From contig NC_133390.1 in the NCBI RefSeq assembly GCF_047511655.1, forward strand, positions 98,479,583-98,543,582: a stretch of DNA of 64,000 nucleotides, in the 5' to 3' direction. The DNA is from Castor canadensis (lineage: Eukaryota > Chordata > Mammalia > Rodentia > Castoridae). Numbering within the stretch: position 1 is the first letter of the stretch; each line of letters begins with the position of its first letter. A model generated the notes under the pieces. It was not told the DNA's origin. It searched no databases and saw only the letters and a program-made list of their open reading frames with translations. This document shows positions 34,658-44,999 of this stretch, in pieces. The position numbers and the translations under genes were made by a program.

Positions 34658-34889
34658 AAACAGGTATGGCCTGGTGTGATGGCACATACCTATAAGTCCA
34701 GCTACTTGGGAGTTAAACATAGGAGGATTGCAGCTCAAGACCAGCCCCCACAAAAGCACAAGACCCTATCTGAAAAACAAACCAAAAATAAAAAGGATTG
34801 GAAACATGGCTCAAGTGGTAGAGTGCTTGCCTAGCAAGTATGAGGACCTGAGTTCAATCCCCAGTACTGCTCCCCATAAGAAACAGGTA
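34658..34889 (+). mobile_element. Dimeric B1-ID SINE with target-site duplication
   Basis: The B1 half ('TGGCACATACCTATAAGTCC', 'AGCTACTTGGGAGTTAAACA', 'AAGACCCTATCTGAAAAAC'-like) is joined by an A-rich linker to an ID half ('GGCTCAAGTGGTAGAGTGCT', 'TGCCTAGCAAGTATGAGGAC', 'CTGAGTTCAATCCCCAGTAC'). It is flanked by a 9-base direct repeat, AAACAGGTA, at 34,658-34,666 and 34,881-34,889. Of the dimers in the window it is the cleanest, and is probably among the youngest. Confidence 0.9.
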
Positions 34890-35104
34890 AGTTTTTAAGA
34901 CTTCTGCCTAATCCCCTTATGGCCTAAGCACCATCCTCTAAGCAGGTCAGTCATGAGGGATTTTAGTGATTACCCTGCTAATAAACACTTTTGACAAAAG
35001 ATGATTGCTAAGAGTACCCTACCTCTTCCTTGAAGAAGTAATAGCTTTTGTGTCTGGACCCCTTATCTGCATAGGTCAGTTGTTCACCACTTAGCTAAAT
35101 TGGT

Positions 35105-35222
35105 GCCCTTTTCTCCTTATTATATGTTATTTTATTTCACTATGGCACTTGGAGAGCAGGAATCCTTTTTGCATTGTTTGTGGCTGTATCTTGAGTGCCT
35201 AGAATATATTGAATAAATGAAT
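35105..35222 (+). mobile_element. L2 LINE 3' end fragment
   Basis: 'GAGAGCAGGAATCCTTTTTG', 'GTATCTTGAGTGCCTAGAAT' and 'TTGAATAAATGAATCA' follow the L2 terminal order. Confidence 0.55.
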
Positions 35223-36374
35223 CAAAACTTCTACATTCCATTTGCAGAAACAAGAAAACTAGGATGTGTCCTGTTAAGCTCTAACTAGCAGTCACTCTGT
35301 AGTAGCATTGTTTAACTTCAGAACTATGATACGTGCCAATTGTTGCTGCTGTGAATGGCTCTAAATGTCTGCTGCACTTTTATTTATTAGTTCATTAATG
35401 TTCTACTTATAGCTGGAAAGTGTGTTCAGTGTGCTAGGATCAAATCAACAGTCACCAGGCAAAAGATAAGAGCTTGTCAGCAAGGGAGGAGGAACCAAGG
35501 GAAACCTTATCAAGAAATCTTCTTAAGGTGTAACTTTGTGTTGCAATCAATGCAAGATCTCTCCCCTGAGCTCCCATTTCTGTTTTCTGCTGGCTACAGT
35601 TGACTTGGGCATTCAAAACTGATTTGAAAATATTTATCAGAGTACTAGAGAAATTTCTGTAAAACTGTCCAAAATTTTCTAAAATGTATGCTAATCCAAG
35701 TAACTCCTCATAAAAGTATTGTTTTGAGTGCCAAATTAAATTACTTCATGTTTATTCTTCCCTTTCTCATGTTTCCTCAGATGGGGAGGAGTGAGAAGCA
35801 ACATTTCACCATGTTGCCTGGTCTTATGGTTTCCCTATATATAAGGAAGTCTAGATTGATGACTTCTGAAGACTACTAAAGGGCAGTAGACCATGATGTG
35901 GGGTTGGAAACTAAAACATGAGGGATTTCATGAGTTCCTGGTTTGGGAAAGGGTTTCATTCAGTTTGTTGACAGCAGATTAGAAATTCATATTCACACTA
36001 CTGCCGAGTATCCAGAAATTGCTCCTGAAATCTGAATACATTTGTCTTTGAAATCAAACCCTTTCTGAATTACCAACCCAAAACAATTTTACTTAACAAA
36101 GGAAGAAAAACCTAAATCTGGCTATCCTAAAATATAGGCATAAAATTACTGAAAAAAAAATGTAGCTTTCAAAAGAGAGCTTTTGAGCACAAGCCTGAGT
36201 TCCAGGCATACTTGCAAACTTACAGAGACACACTGACTTTAGCAGCTGCCTGCTTTCTTACAAATCTCAGCTTCTCTTCTCATCACCCCCATGATACATC
36301 TGGACTATACCAGATTTAGGGTTTTACTCAGTCCATAATATTAATAGTTTGTATTTGTTTGCTTTTTTACCTTT
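35223..36374. other. Unique sequence, no gene recognised
   Basis: No supported gene or repeat was found. The open frame at 35,688-35,879 is short and without similarity that I recognise. Confidence 0.35.
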
Positions 36375-36580
36375 TACACTGGCTTCTCAAGCATTCCTCC
36401 ACCTGAACATCACAACTATCTTATCGAGAAGACAGACATTCTTTCCCATTTTAAGCATAAGACTCTGAGAATTTAAGTGATTTGCCAAAGATTGTATGAT
36501 AAGCTGGCAAGGCCTGCAGGAACACTTCAAACTTTGATTCTTTAACTTTACTCTTTTTCTGCAAGGTTTCACAACTTCTT
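36375..36580 (-). mobile_element. MIR SINE
   Basis: Reverse MIR order: 'CTGAACATCACAACTATCTT', 'GTGATTTGCCAAAGATTGTA', 'GATAAGCTGGCAAGGCCTGC', 'TTGATTCTTTAACTTTACTC'. Confidence 0.65.
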
Positions 36581-37264
36581 GGGTATGCCAAGAGATCTGA
36601 CATACTCTGCAGGACTATCAGAAGCTTCAGTTATGGAGATGACTCAAGACTTTAGATATGGATGCCAGTTCAAGGCAATAATGAGCTTGAGTTAGGTTGA
36701 CTTACCAAAACTGTCCTGGCCATGATCCACCATTTGTCTGAGAGGAACCCAGGACCACTGAGGTCCAGGGCAGATCCACAACCTAAAGCCTAAATTTGAA
36801 CTTCTTCATCTAGGAAAAGAGTGTCAGCCAGTCAGTATTGTTCCCAAACACAAACTCAGTGAATATTGTTTCTAAAGACAGGGAAGACATATTTCATTTG
36901 CTTTCAAATACTTTGAAGGCTTGGACAAAGGTGCCAAGAATACATGTAGACAAGTACCTTCCATTCAAATCAATCTACTCAATGCATGTTAAGTAATTCA
37001 TTCACCGATGAGGTCAAACGTGTTTGGATTGGTGCCATCTAATTCCTATCATTTTTAGATAAAGTCTCTAGAACACTCTTAAGGAACCAATGGAAAATAT
37101 AAGCCTTGTGTCTTTCCTGTCCCCATTTTGACTAGTTATCTGTTTAGCCTGACCTCACAGAAGCATCCTTCCATGTTTAAAATAGACATCTCCATTCTAC
37201 CGACACGCACCAGATTCTTCCTGTTTTCTGAAACTTATTTTAACAGGGGCAAGGGAAGAAAGAC

Positions 37265-37440
37265 TCTCATTTACTGCCCTTGTGTCTAGCATCAGGCAAT
37301 TTCAAGAACGTGATGATTTCCAACTCTTTTGACAGTCTTGTGAGGTGGTCTCATTTCACAGATGAAAGAAGAAAGACTACAAGTTAAATGCTCCAACGTG
37401 ACACACTGAAACTCCTCATGGGTTTCCAAATCTCAAATTC
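37265..37440 (-). mobile_element. MIR SINE
   Basis: Reverse MIR order: 'ACAGTCTTGTGAGGTGGTCT', 'CATTTCACAGATGAAAGAAG', 'GTTAAATGCTCCAACGTGAC'. It is the last recognisable repeat upstream of the CpG island. Confidence 0.6.
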
Positions 37441-37815
37441 ATGTTCTTTGCATATAGAAGATGTTGTGAACTCCAAGATCAACTTGGCCTACTTGAGCTT
37501 TGGGTTTTGTCTTCTTTGGGAGTAGACGGAAAAATCATCTTCCCCGTTCTTTCCAGTAGTGGGGGTGGAAGAACTTTAAGGGCAGTAAGGATTCCGTGGA
37601 GCAAGTGGGAAGCTTCCAGAGGGCAGGAAGAGGCCCAGGTAACTGAGTTCAGCGGAGGCGGAGGTGTTTGTAGATGCCTTTTTAATACATCACACTGCAG
37701 AGACCCACCCGCCAGGGCAGGGAACTGTCCGCAGTCCTGACCCCCTCAGCTTCCACGCAGCTTGAGATACTGGAGGCTGCCCCTGGAAGCTCAGAAGGCG
37801 GGGGCATGGGGGGTG

Positions 37816-37825
37816 TGATTGACAG
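37816..37825 (+). promoter_or_regulatory. PBX-MEIS/PREP composite site
   Basis: TGATTGACAG is an exact match to the consensus bound by PBX-PREP/MEIS homeodomain dimers. It lies about 100 bases upstream of the exon-like segment. Homeodomain factors of this type act in neural and other developmental programmes. Binding is a prediction. Confidence 0.55.
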
Positions 37826-37895
37826 ACAGAGCAGAGTAGGGGGGAGAGGGTCTGGTGCGAGGCTTGGACTCAATAATGCAAGGGGTTGGGCTAGC

Positions 37896-37903
37896 CACGT
37901 GAC
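37896..37903 (+). promoter_or_regulatory. E-box / CLEAR-type site
   Basis: CACGTGAC is a canonical CACGTG E-box with the flank favoured by USF and MiT/TFE factors. It is positioned just upstream of the inferred transcription start region. Prediction only. Confidence 0.5.
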
Positions 37904-37904
37904 C

Positions 37905-38134
37905 CTAAGAAGGCGGAGACAGGCGAGCTGGAGAGAGGGCTGACGAGCGCCGGGAGGGTTGCGGGAGGGGGGACTCGATCTGAATAATTGAGGAGCTGCT
38001 CAGCAGCAGCGGCTGCCTCCTGCCTTCCTTTGCCGGCACCACCAGTCCCCATCACAGCCAGGGACACCCCTCGCTGTAAGTGCGGACCTCCAGCCACCGG
38101 CCACAGCAGCCAGTCCATCGCCTCCAGCCCTCTG
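37905..38134 (+). other. Putative non-coding first exon (5' UTR)
   Basis: This GC-rich stretch contains no ATG and ends at a good splice donor, TCTG/GTGAGT at 38,134/38,135. An alternative upstream donor (GCT/GTAAGT) lies at 38,075/38,076. No comparably good minus-strand donor was seen nearby, which favours plus-strand transcription. The exact start is not visible; I placed it after the E-box. The next exon is not identified in the remaining 26 kb, so a long first intron is inferred. Only transcript data can confirm it. Confidence 0.45.
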
Positions 38135-38140
38135 GTGAGT
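38135..38140 (+). promoter_or_regulatory. Candidate 5' splice donor
   Basis: GTGAGT preceded by CTG matches the donor consensus well. A second candidate, GTAAGT, begins at 38,076; either could end exon 1. Confidence 0.45.
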
Positions 38141-39216
38141 GAGTGGCCCTCTTCCCCCCAGTCAGCCCCCTTCCGCGACCCCTGCGCCCCAACTGGACTC
38201 CCGAGACCGGGATGAACCAAGAAGCCTGAACCACAGGGATTGGGGGGAAGCAGGAACATGGCGCGGAGGCCGAGGGCGCCCTCCGGGAAGGGGTTCCCTG
38301 AAAGAAGGAAGGAGCTGGTCAGGGTCTCCCTAGCTCTGGCCAGAAATGGGGCCCAGGTAGTGTCCGCGGTCGGGGGAGCCGAGGCTCTGACAGGCAGGAG
38401 CTGTCCGGCTTGGCGGGGGCGAGGAGGGAACAGGGAGCGCGTCTGGGCCGCCCGGGTCTCGGCAAGCGCCGGGCCCGTCCTTTCCTCCCCGCCTGGGCGC
38501 GCACCGGGCTTGGGCAGCGCGGTTCTCGGCCTCGGACTGAGCCTTGGAAAGGAGAGACGCTTTTCCGGCCGCAGCCCGGGAGGAGGGCGGGGACACTGCC
38601 TGCTCTTTCACCTGGGAGCAAACTCTTCAAAGGGACTCAGCTGAGCTCGGCGCCCCGCGAGGGGCACCTGTCCCCCGCGAACAGTGACACACCCGGGGCG
38701 GCGAGGAGGACGTGACAGGAGAAGTGTCCAGGGAAAGGTCCGTGCCCAGAGCGTGTGGACAGGTCTCTCGCCCGCACTATTTCCCCCTTCAGAGTCTCAT
38801 CTCTTCTCCCACTCCAAAGCACATCAATTTCCCACGGATCCAAAGGGTCAGGGTCGGGGAGCTGGTCCCGAACCTCCTTCTCTCCCTTCTCTCTCCTGAG
38901 TCACCCCCTTCCTCGCCGCCGCCAAATGTGTGTTGAATATTGCGATTGAAGAGTAAGATAGAAGCTGCTAAATGAGTAGAGCAAAGCAAAAGCGGAGAAA
39001 AGATGCGGGGAGGTTGGAGCAGCAAGGCTGTCGCCTGTTCCTGGCACTCCTCATCCCCCTACCTGTGCGAAGCTCGTTTTATTGAGATTTCCAGCAGAGA
39101 GGCTTAAAGGAACCGAAGTGGCGGAGGCAGTCACTGGCCAGAGTTGACCAGGGGCCGTGGTCCCTCCAGGTTTGGGTCTGGGAGAGCGCAGGGGAAGTGC
39201 GTGCCACCGCGCGGGC

Positions 39217-39230
39217 GGGGGGGGGGGGGG
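39217..39230 (+). repeat. G14 homopolymer
   Basis: There are fourteen consecutive G, preceded by further G triplets (CGGGCGGGG). The tract directly abuts the RE1 site. It could form a G-quadruplex and is likely to be length-variable and hard to sequence. Confidence 0.9.
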
Positions 39231-39250
39231 TTGTTGTCCGCGGTGCTGAA
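39230..39250 (-). promoter_or_regulatory. RE1/NRSE site in CpG island (predicted REST binding)
   Basis: On the minus strand the site reads TTCAGCACCGCGGACAACAA followed by C. It agrees with the canonical 21-base RE1 at 17 of 21 positions and with the 17-base degenerate core at 16 of 17 (one mismatch at the last core base). It lies about 1.1 kb downstream of the putative exon 1 donor, a common position for functional RE1 elements in neuronal genes. It suggests REST-dependent silencing outside neurons. Confidence 0.7.
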
Positions 39251-39269
39251 AGTTGTCAGCAGCTGGGAG

Positions 39270-39869
39270 CTAAAATACCCCCTGGAACTGGTGGTTTACA
39301 GCTAGCCAGCATTCTATGCAAGCAGAAACTACGTTAGAATCAGGTAAAGGGAGTCTGGTATTTTCCCAGAACGCAGGTAAAGGTTCTTTACCTCTCTGGT
39401 TCTATGCCTTCCCAACGACTCCGCTTGGGAGGTTCCCGGCACTGATGGGTGGAAGAGCAAGGAGCCTGTGGGTGTCACTCCAGAATTCAGCTCGCTAACT
39501 TCGGGCGCTGCCTCATTCTCTTTCCTCTGCTTGTGCAGTGAGTCTTCCTGTCGGTAAAGTGTTGAAAACGCAGTTAGCGATGTTGTTCTGATAAACACTT
39601 CTGTCACTTTCAAGAACCAGAGAATCGTAAAGCTACAAAAAAAAAAAAAAAGATTGTATTAAAAGGGAAACTGGAATTTCTGTTTCAGAATATAGCTTTT
39701 TCTCTCCTCTGCACCCCACCACACGCTATTTACATCCTCTAGAAACAGATTTGTATGCAGCCTAGTGTGTTTGTTTGTTTAGCCTTTTCTGGGTAAGATG
39801 GGAAAAGAGTAAGCCAATTTGGGAATGCCATGTTAAGAGACTATTTACTGCTAACTGCTAGGTAATACT
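39270..39869. other. CpG-island shore, no gene recognised
   Basis: This is transitional sequence with a 14-base A run near 39,637. No repeat or coding region was recognised. Confidence 0.35.
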
Positions 39870-39985
39870 ACCTAAATTTCACAGTAGCTGCTAACCATCA
39901 GTGTCTCACACAGATAAGAAAACTGAAATTAGGAATCGTGAATCCAGAGGTTGGATTCAAATTCAAATCTGCTTACCCTCCAATG
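39870..39985 (-). mobile_element. MIR SINE fragment
   Basis: Reverse MIR order: 'TTTCACAGTAGCTGCTAACC', 'GATAAGAAAACTGAAATTAG', 'GGTTGGATTCAAATTCAAAT'. Confidence 0.5.
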
Positions 39986-40374
39986 GCCAAGCCATTTTCA
40001 TGTCCTCATTTTGGTATTTGGCTTTGATTCAGGGAATAAGGATAGAGTTAAAGAATGACAAAAGATTGAGACCAGCTTTTTTTTTTTCTTTCACTCACAC
40101 TATTCTCTACTCCAACCCTTCTTCCTTAATCTGTTCACCCACCCACTGTTACTCACTCACACCCTACCAACTTCTTTTATGCGTGGTGCTTGAGATACAC
40201 TGTTCCATAACTTGAACTCTGGGATTATAGAAGAAACAGGTTGGAGGACTAAACCAGCAGGCTTTCCTGAAAGAGTGGCAGGGCTTCAGGAAGTCTGGAG
40301 GTTCAGAGTCCACTTGAGCTTTCATATTTAGAGTCATGTTATTGAGTTTAGGGCTGGAATAACCTTGAAGACTC

Positions 40375-40525
40375 ATTCAGCACCATTGTTTTACAAGAAG
40401 GAGAACTTGGGAAACAAAGGTGGTTTTTAATCTAAGTTGCATGATTGGAAAGTTAGTATTAGAATCCAGTTAACTTGACTCCAGGGCCAGTGCCCTTCCC
40501 ACTATTCCATGGTGCCTGAATATTC
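40375..40525 (-). mobile_element. MIR SINE
   Basis: Reverse MIR order: 'CATTGTTTTACAAGAAGGAG', 'AGTTGCATGATTGGAAAGTT', 'GAATCCAGTTAACTTGACTC', 'CCCACTATTCCATGGTGCCT'. Confidence 0.65.
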
Positions 40526-40904
40526 TTCCATGCTGTCTTATTTCATCATCCTTAACAAGGACCCCAGCATCAGTGGTATATTCAGTAACAAACCACAAAC
40601 ACTTAAAACATAAGCAGTCTCTTAGCTACTTTTTCTTCCTTCTTTTTCCCATTTGGTTCCACTATTTCAGTGTTGTCTGACTCAACACACCTGAAAGATA
40701 TGACCAACCTCCCTTAGTAATAGGTTCCCATGACAGCAATTCACAAATAAGGATACTATTATGGCAATTCTCAACTAGCCGCAATGTTGTCTGGGTTTTC
40801 TCTTGACACCAAAACAATTTTACCAAAATTGATTACCCTAAGCAGCTTCCCATATTCTCATGGGGACATGGAAGAGGCCCTAAAAAGATCTAGGCAGAAA
40901 TAAA

Positions 40905-40990
40905 GCTCATTAAAGTGTTAATATCTATAAAATGCTTACCACATGCTAGACACTATGCTAAATTCTTTTATTGACTCTCCCCAGTTCTTT
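40905..40990 (-). mobile_element. MIR SINE end fragment
   Basis: 'AAATGCTTACCACATGCTAG' and 'ACACTATGCTAAATTCTTTT' are the reversed 3' part of MIR. Confidence 0.5.
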
Positions 40991-41487
40991 CACATAGGCA
41001 CCTTCATCAGGGATTGTCATAGAACTATAACTTACTCTAACATACAACAGAACCTGATGTTCTGTTCATTTCTTCTTGCTTTTCTTTCCATCATATAGTA
41101 AAATTTCATTTTCATTAACTGGATTCCTGTAGCCCTAGTAATTGTATTGGCATGGAAGTTATTGTATATTAAATTGATAGTTCTGTCCTGCTCCAATATG
41201 TAAAGTTTAGAAATCCATATTCAACACCAATGGTATTGTTCAGTTTATTCATCTCTTAGTATTCACCACCACATATTCTCTCTACTTGTTATCCCTTCCA
41301 TAAAGATTCTCACATGCCCTCTTATTGCTGATGCCAATGTTGTGCTTCAAACCCATCTAGAACTAATTAAGGCATACTCATAATTAAATAATGACTTCTA
41401 TTGTGTCCTAAGTGATCCTGCAAAGATGCTTTTGCTGGGGTGTTCAGGGCCCTGTGAACTAAAATTTTAAACTGTTTAGAACCTCTC

Positions 41488-41664
41488 TGTCCAAGATGGT
41501 AGTCACAGCTACATACAGCCATTCAAATTTAAATTCTCAAAAATCAGGTCTACAGTCACACCAGCCATATTTCAAGTGCTTAAGTGTGACAAATGTCTGG
41601 CTATCTTATTGGATAGTACAGATATAGAAAATTTCCATCATTGCAGAAAATTCTATCGGATAAT
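41488..41664. mobile_element. hAT-Charlie-type palindromic MITE
   Basis: The left arm ('CTGTCCAAGATGGTAGTCAC' and a CCATTCAAATTTAAATT block) and the right arm ('CCATATTTCAAGTGCTTAAG', 'GGCTATCTTATTGGATAGTA', 'GAAAATTTCCATCATTGCAG') follow a familiar mammalian non-autonomous hAT element. It is non-coding, and I do not fix the subfamily. Confidence 0.6.
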
Positions 41665-41984
41665 GATGCTTTAGAAATTGTAAAAAAAAAAATCCTCACA
41701 GTAATGAAAAACTAAGCATTGGAAAGAATTACAGATCTAAGAGTGCTTTGAAGGAAAAAAAAGCTACTTGTGCCTGTACATCTCCAGCAGTCCAGAGATA
41801 CCCAGGACAACCAGGCTAGCAAGGAAAGCACATGTTTCTCTGAATTCTAACTTAGAAATAACCTTGAAGTGCTTATCCAGAGTCCAGGTTCATATGTCAC
41901 ATGTCAATGTGGGTGTATAGATCTGGTCTTAGTAAGCATAGTATAATAAACATAGAAATAATATAATTTAAAATTTGAGATCAG

Positions 41985-42140
41985 CAGTAAGTCTCACTTA
42001 CAACTTGGTGACATTATAAAACCCTCTAGAGTTTCATTCCTTCATCTGTAAAATGTTCGTGAAAATTGCCATAACTGTCTCAAAGAGCTATTGTAAGACT
42101 AACAGTGTGGTATATGAAAGAACTTTGTAAAGCTCATGAT
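41985..42140 (+). mobile_element. MIR SINE
   Basis: Plus-strand order: 'CTTACAACTTGGTGACATTA', 'GAGTTTCATTCCTTCATCTG', 'TCAAAGAGCTATTGTAAGAC', 'AAGAACTTTGTAAAGCTC'. Confidence 0.6.
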
Positions 42141-42684
42141 TGAATACAATTGGTGATCATGTCATATAGATACTGTATATAATAAATAGGGTCGTTTAAG
42201 TTGATAGGTTTCTGAATGTTTTCAATCTTTGATATGAGTATATTTTACCATTATTTATTTCACTGAAAAGTAGAATGTTGAATTAAAATTTTTGATTGTT
42301 GAGATCTCTGGTAAGTTAGGCTCTATAAATAGAAACATTGGAGATTGTTTTGGGTTTATTTTATTTGACTGAACATTTCCTTCTCAGGATAAAAAAAATA
42401 ACTAAAAAGGCTTGGTAGCTTGAAACAGCTTTTGCCTTATAACTCATAGTTTTAAGTTAATTTTCAATAATTATCCTGTCATGATAGGAGTTCAGAAATA
42501 ACAAAAAAGAATTTTGCATATTCCTAAGGATGGGTGAGTAAGAGGGACAATTTAAAATATTTTTACTAATACTAATTACAATGAGCTTCTATCATCTCAT
42601 AAATCATTGTGAACAAAAATAATTTTATTCCATGCATTGATTAAACCAAAATAAAAATAAACTGCATTAATTTGAGTGAATTTT

Positions 42685-43100
42685 AAATTTTTTATTAAGA
42701 TATATTTGTTGTACAGGGGGGATTCATTGTTATAATTCCAAATAGGTTTACATTGTTCATTGTTTAGATCACCTCCACCATTTCTCCCCCCACAACCCCT
42801 TCTCCACCCTACTTCAAACAAGTGCAAGAGATATCATTGCTGTATTTTGTATAGGTATGTGAAGTCCATCAACCGTATTCCCTCACCTTAATCTCCTTTG
42901 TTTTATATTTATTTATTTATTTATATATAAATGTATATATACATTTACATATCACACACATACACACACACACACCCATACACACACTCACATATATATC
43001 ACGTTTTCTTGATCCATTCACCAGTTGTTGGGCATCTGGGTTGTTTCCATAGCTTGGCTATTGTGAATAGTGCTACAATAAACATCTGCATACAAGTGAA
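42685..43100 (-). mobile_element. L1 3' end with internal microsatellites
   Basis: The plus strand starts T-rich (A-tail of the element), then 'GATATATTTGTTGTACAGGG', then 'CACCAGTTGTTGGGCATCTG' and 'GGCTATTGTGAATAGTGCTA', the reverse of the L1 ORF2 3' end and 3' UTR. A TATT/TA/CA-rich microsatellite interrupts it at 42,905-42,998. Confidence 0.8.
42905..42998 (+). repeat. Compound TATT / TA / CA microsatellite
   Basis: ATTT units, then TA steps, then CA and ACAC runs follow one another. A short open frame over it is an artefact of the repeat. Confidence 0.85.
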
Positions 43101-43487
43101 TTTGACTGAATTCTTGAAATTGCTTAAAAATTCTGGTCTTAAATAAGGAGTCTATGCTACCTTTTCTCTAAGTAAAATCTGCTGTAGTCATAAGTAGAGC
43201 CTTGAGCACCTTTCTGACATTTACTCTCAACCCTGGTGCTTAGTGCCTACTCTTGCACCTTGCTCAATGCTATTTATGTCTCAGGTAGGAGAGCTCTTCA
43301 AATGCAACCATACCTTGTTTAGTGGCTCAACATTTGATACTTAAATATTGCTTTCTTATAACACAAAGGCTAATACAATACTCAGACATTGTAGAAGATA
43401 GACTTAGAAATAAAGCTATTCTATCAAATGATTCTTAATTGTGTTTATTATAGTTCTTATTTATCTTTAAAACTCAGTGGGGTCATT

Positions 43488-43548
43488 TTGCTTATCTGTC
43501 TGTCTGTCTATCTACCTATCATCTATCTTTGTGTCTGTCTATTGGCAA
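43488..43548 (+). repeat. Imperfect CTGT/CTAT tetranucleotide repeat
   Basis: Alternating CTGT, CTAT and related units run for about 60 bases with interruptions. Confidence 0.8.
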
Positions 43549-44999
43549 AGCATCTGAGAAATCAAACTGAGTATGGCCAAAAGACATTAAAATCTCTCTG
43601 GCTTCAGTTTTTTCTGGCAGATCATTTCCTTCTTGGGGACTTAAGTCATAACAAAGGCAGGTGGTATAACTTGTAATATGCTCTGCCAGGGAAATAGTTG
43701 AGACAAACTCTTAGTTCCTGATTCTGGTCAAGCATGCCATTCTCAAGCTTTTGTGACATATGGAATCTTGTTACCGAAGGCTGTCAGCTCTGGCCTCTAG
43801 TAGACCATGCCAGTTTTGATAATATGCATCTTATTGGGAGTCATGGTTTACTCATTTGATGGAACTTACTTACTTAATGGAAGAGCCTGAATTTTGGAAA
43901 AGGAGAAAGCCATTACCTCAGAGCTGAAAAGAGTTCAAGTTTCTATGTCTGTGGCTTAAAGGATTTCTCTGATTTTATATCCCAGCAAACAAAGAGAATT
44001 GACAATGTAGCTTTGAAAATCATCCTTATAGCATGTAATGATACATTTTGTCAATAATGTAAATGAAAATTGTCCTATATTGGCACAGAAATGTTGTGGG
44101 CAAGGGTGTTTTAGGCTCTAATATCCTGGCATGTGGGTGCTCAATAAATATTTGTTGACTTCAGGCCATCTTCCCATGTTAGTTCATACTATGCACACAT
44201 CTAGCCCATTCTCTCTATCAAGAAGTGAGTAACCCTATGGCACTATGTTTTAGCAAATAAAATAGGAGACAAACATAGAACTTCAAATCTTATCCTGACA
44301 ACCACACTCTTTGCCCCCCTTCAGGGACACAGGTAGTGATGGCCAAGATACAGACTTCTTGTAAGAATTATGCCTCACCACCTCCCCAAGAGAACAAGAC
44401 ACAAGTCAGGCCAAGGGTCTTGGATTTCATTGTGATAAGGCAATTTCATAAATCAGGTTAAATGGAGTTGTGTCTCTTTTTCCAATTTCAGCTTAAAGAA
44501 ATAATGAACATTTTCTTGAGAGAGTATTTAGTTGGCCTTCATAATAGTGGCAAGAATTGTTACTTTCCTAAATTCAGAAGTGTAGCTTAGTATGAAAGTA
44601 CAATATATTAATTGGAGGAGAGCTGGTGGCACCACCATCTGATAGATCACAGAATAGTATCTTTTTCCAGGAATAACTACGCCTGCATTTAAGGGTTTTA
44701 ACTGGTGATTGCTGACAAAGAAATGAAAGAAAAACAACATTGTATTCCAGCAAGCCAATAAGCAAATGTTCAGAATTAACTGATTCTCATTTGCCAAAGA
44801 CAAAATATTCCAACCCAATAAACTGACTTACAAATGAGCAAGCTGGTTTCCAAAACCCCTTCATTTTTAAAATTTTTCCCCTGTTTTTAAATAATCAGCA
44901 GATTAAAGAAAAATAATTACACCCAGATGAGTGAACATTATGGTGACAGAATGATCTTCATAATTTGTCTTCATTAATTGTTCACTAGAGATTATATCT
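43549..44999. other. Mostly unique sequence with an L2 end
   Basis: A clear L2 3' terminus is at about 44,090-44,162 ('GGGTGCTCAATAAATATTTG'). The rest has no recognised repeat or gene. The nested minus-strand frames at 44,528-44,818 lack similarity that I recognise. Confidence 0.4.

Larger units (their letters stand above)
37780..39270 (+). promoter_or_regulatory. CpG island promoter of an unidentified gene
   Basis: This is the only CpG-rich, GC-rich interval in the window; CpG is strongly depleted elsewhere. CpG density is highest from about 38,240 to 38,720. It contains no transposon. No TATA box is evident, which fits a dispersed CpG-island promoter. The island holds a PBX-MEIS site, an E-box, an ATG-free exon-like segment with plus-strand splice donors and an RE1. 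Open frames on both strands (for example 38,240-38,644 plus, 37,891-38,259 minus) are the usual by-product of GC-rich DNA; the 38,240 frame even lacks an ATG at its stated start. Gene identity is unknown. Confidence 0.8.

Noticed and set aside
37891-38259. A 122-codon minus-strand open frame across the putative first exon
   Set aside because: Pro/Gly/Ala/Arg-rich composition typical of CpG-island antisense frames; no similarity that I recognise and no minus-strand splice logic.
38240-38644. A 134-codon plus-strand open frame in the CpG island
   Set aside because: Its first codon is TTG rather than ATG. Overlapping long frames are open on the other strand as well, as expected in GC-rich DNA, and no domain is recognisable. 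The region is better explained as intron 1 of a gene with a non-coding first exon.
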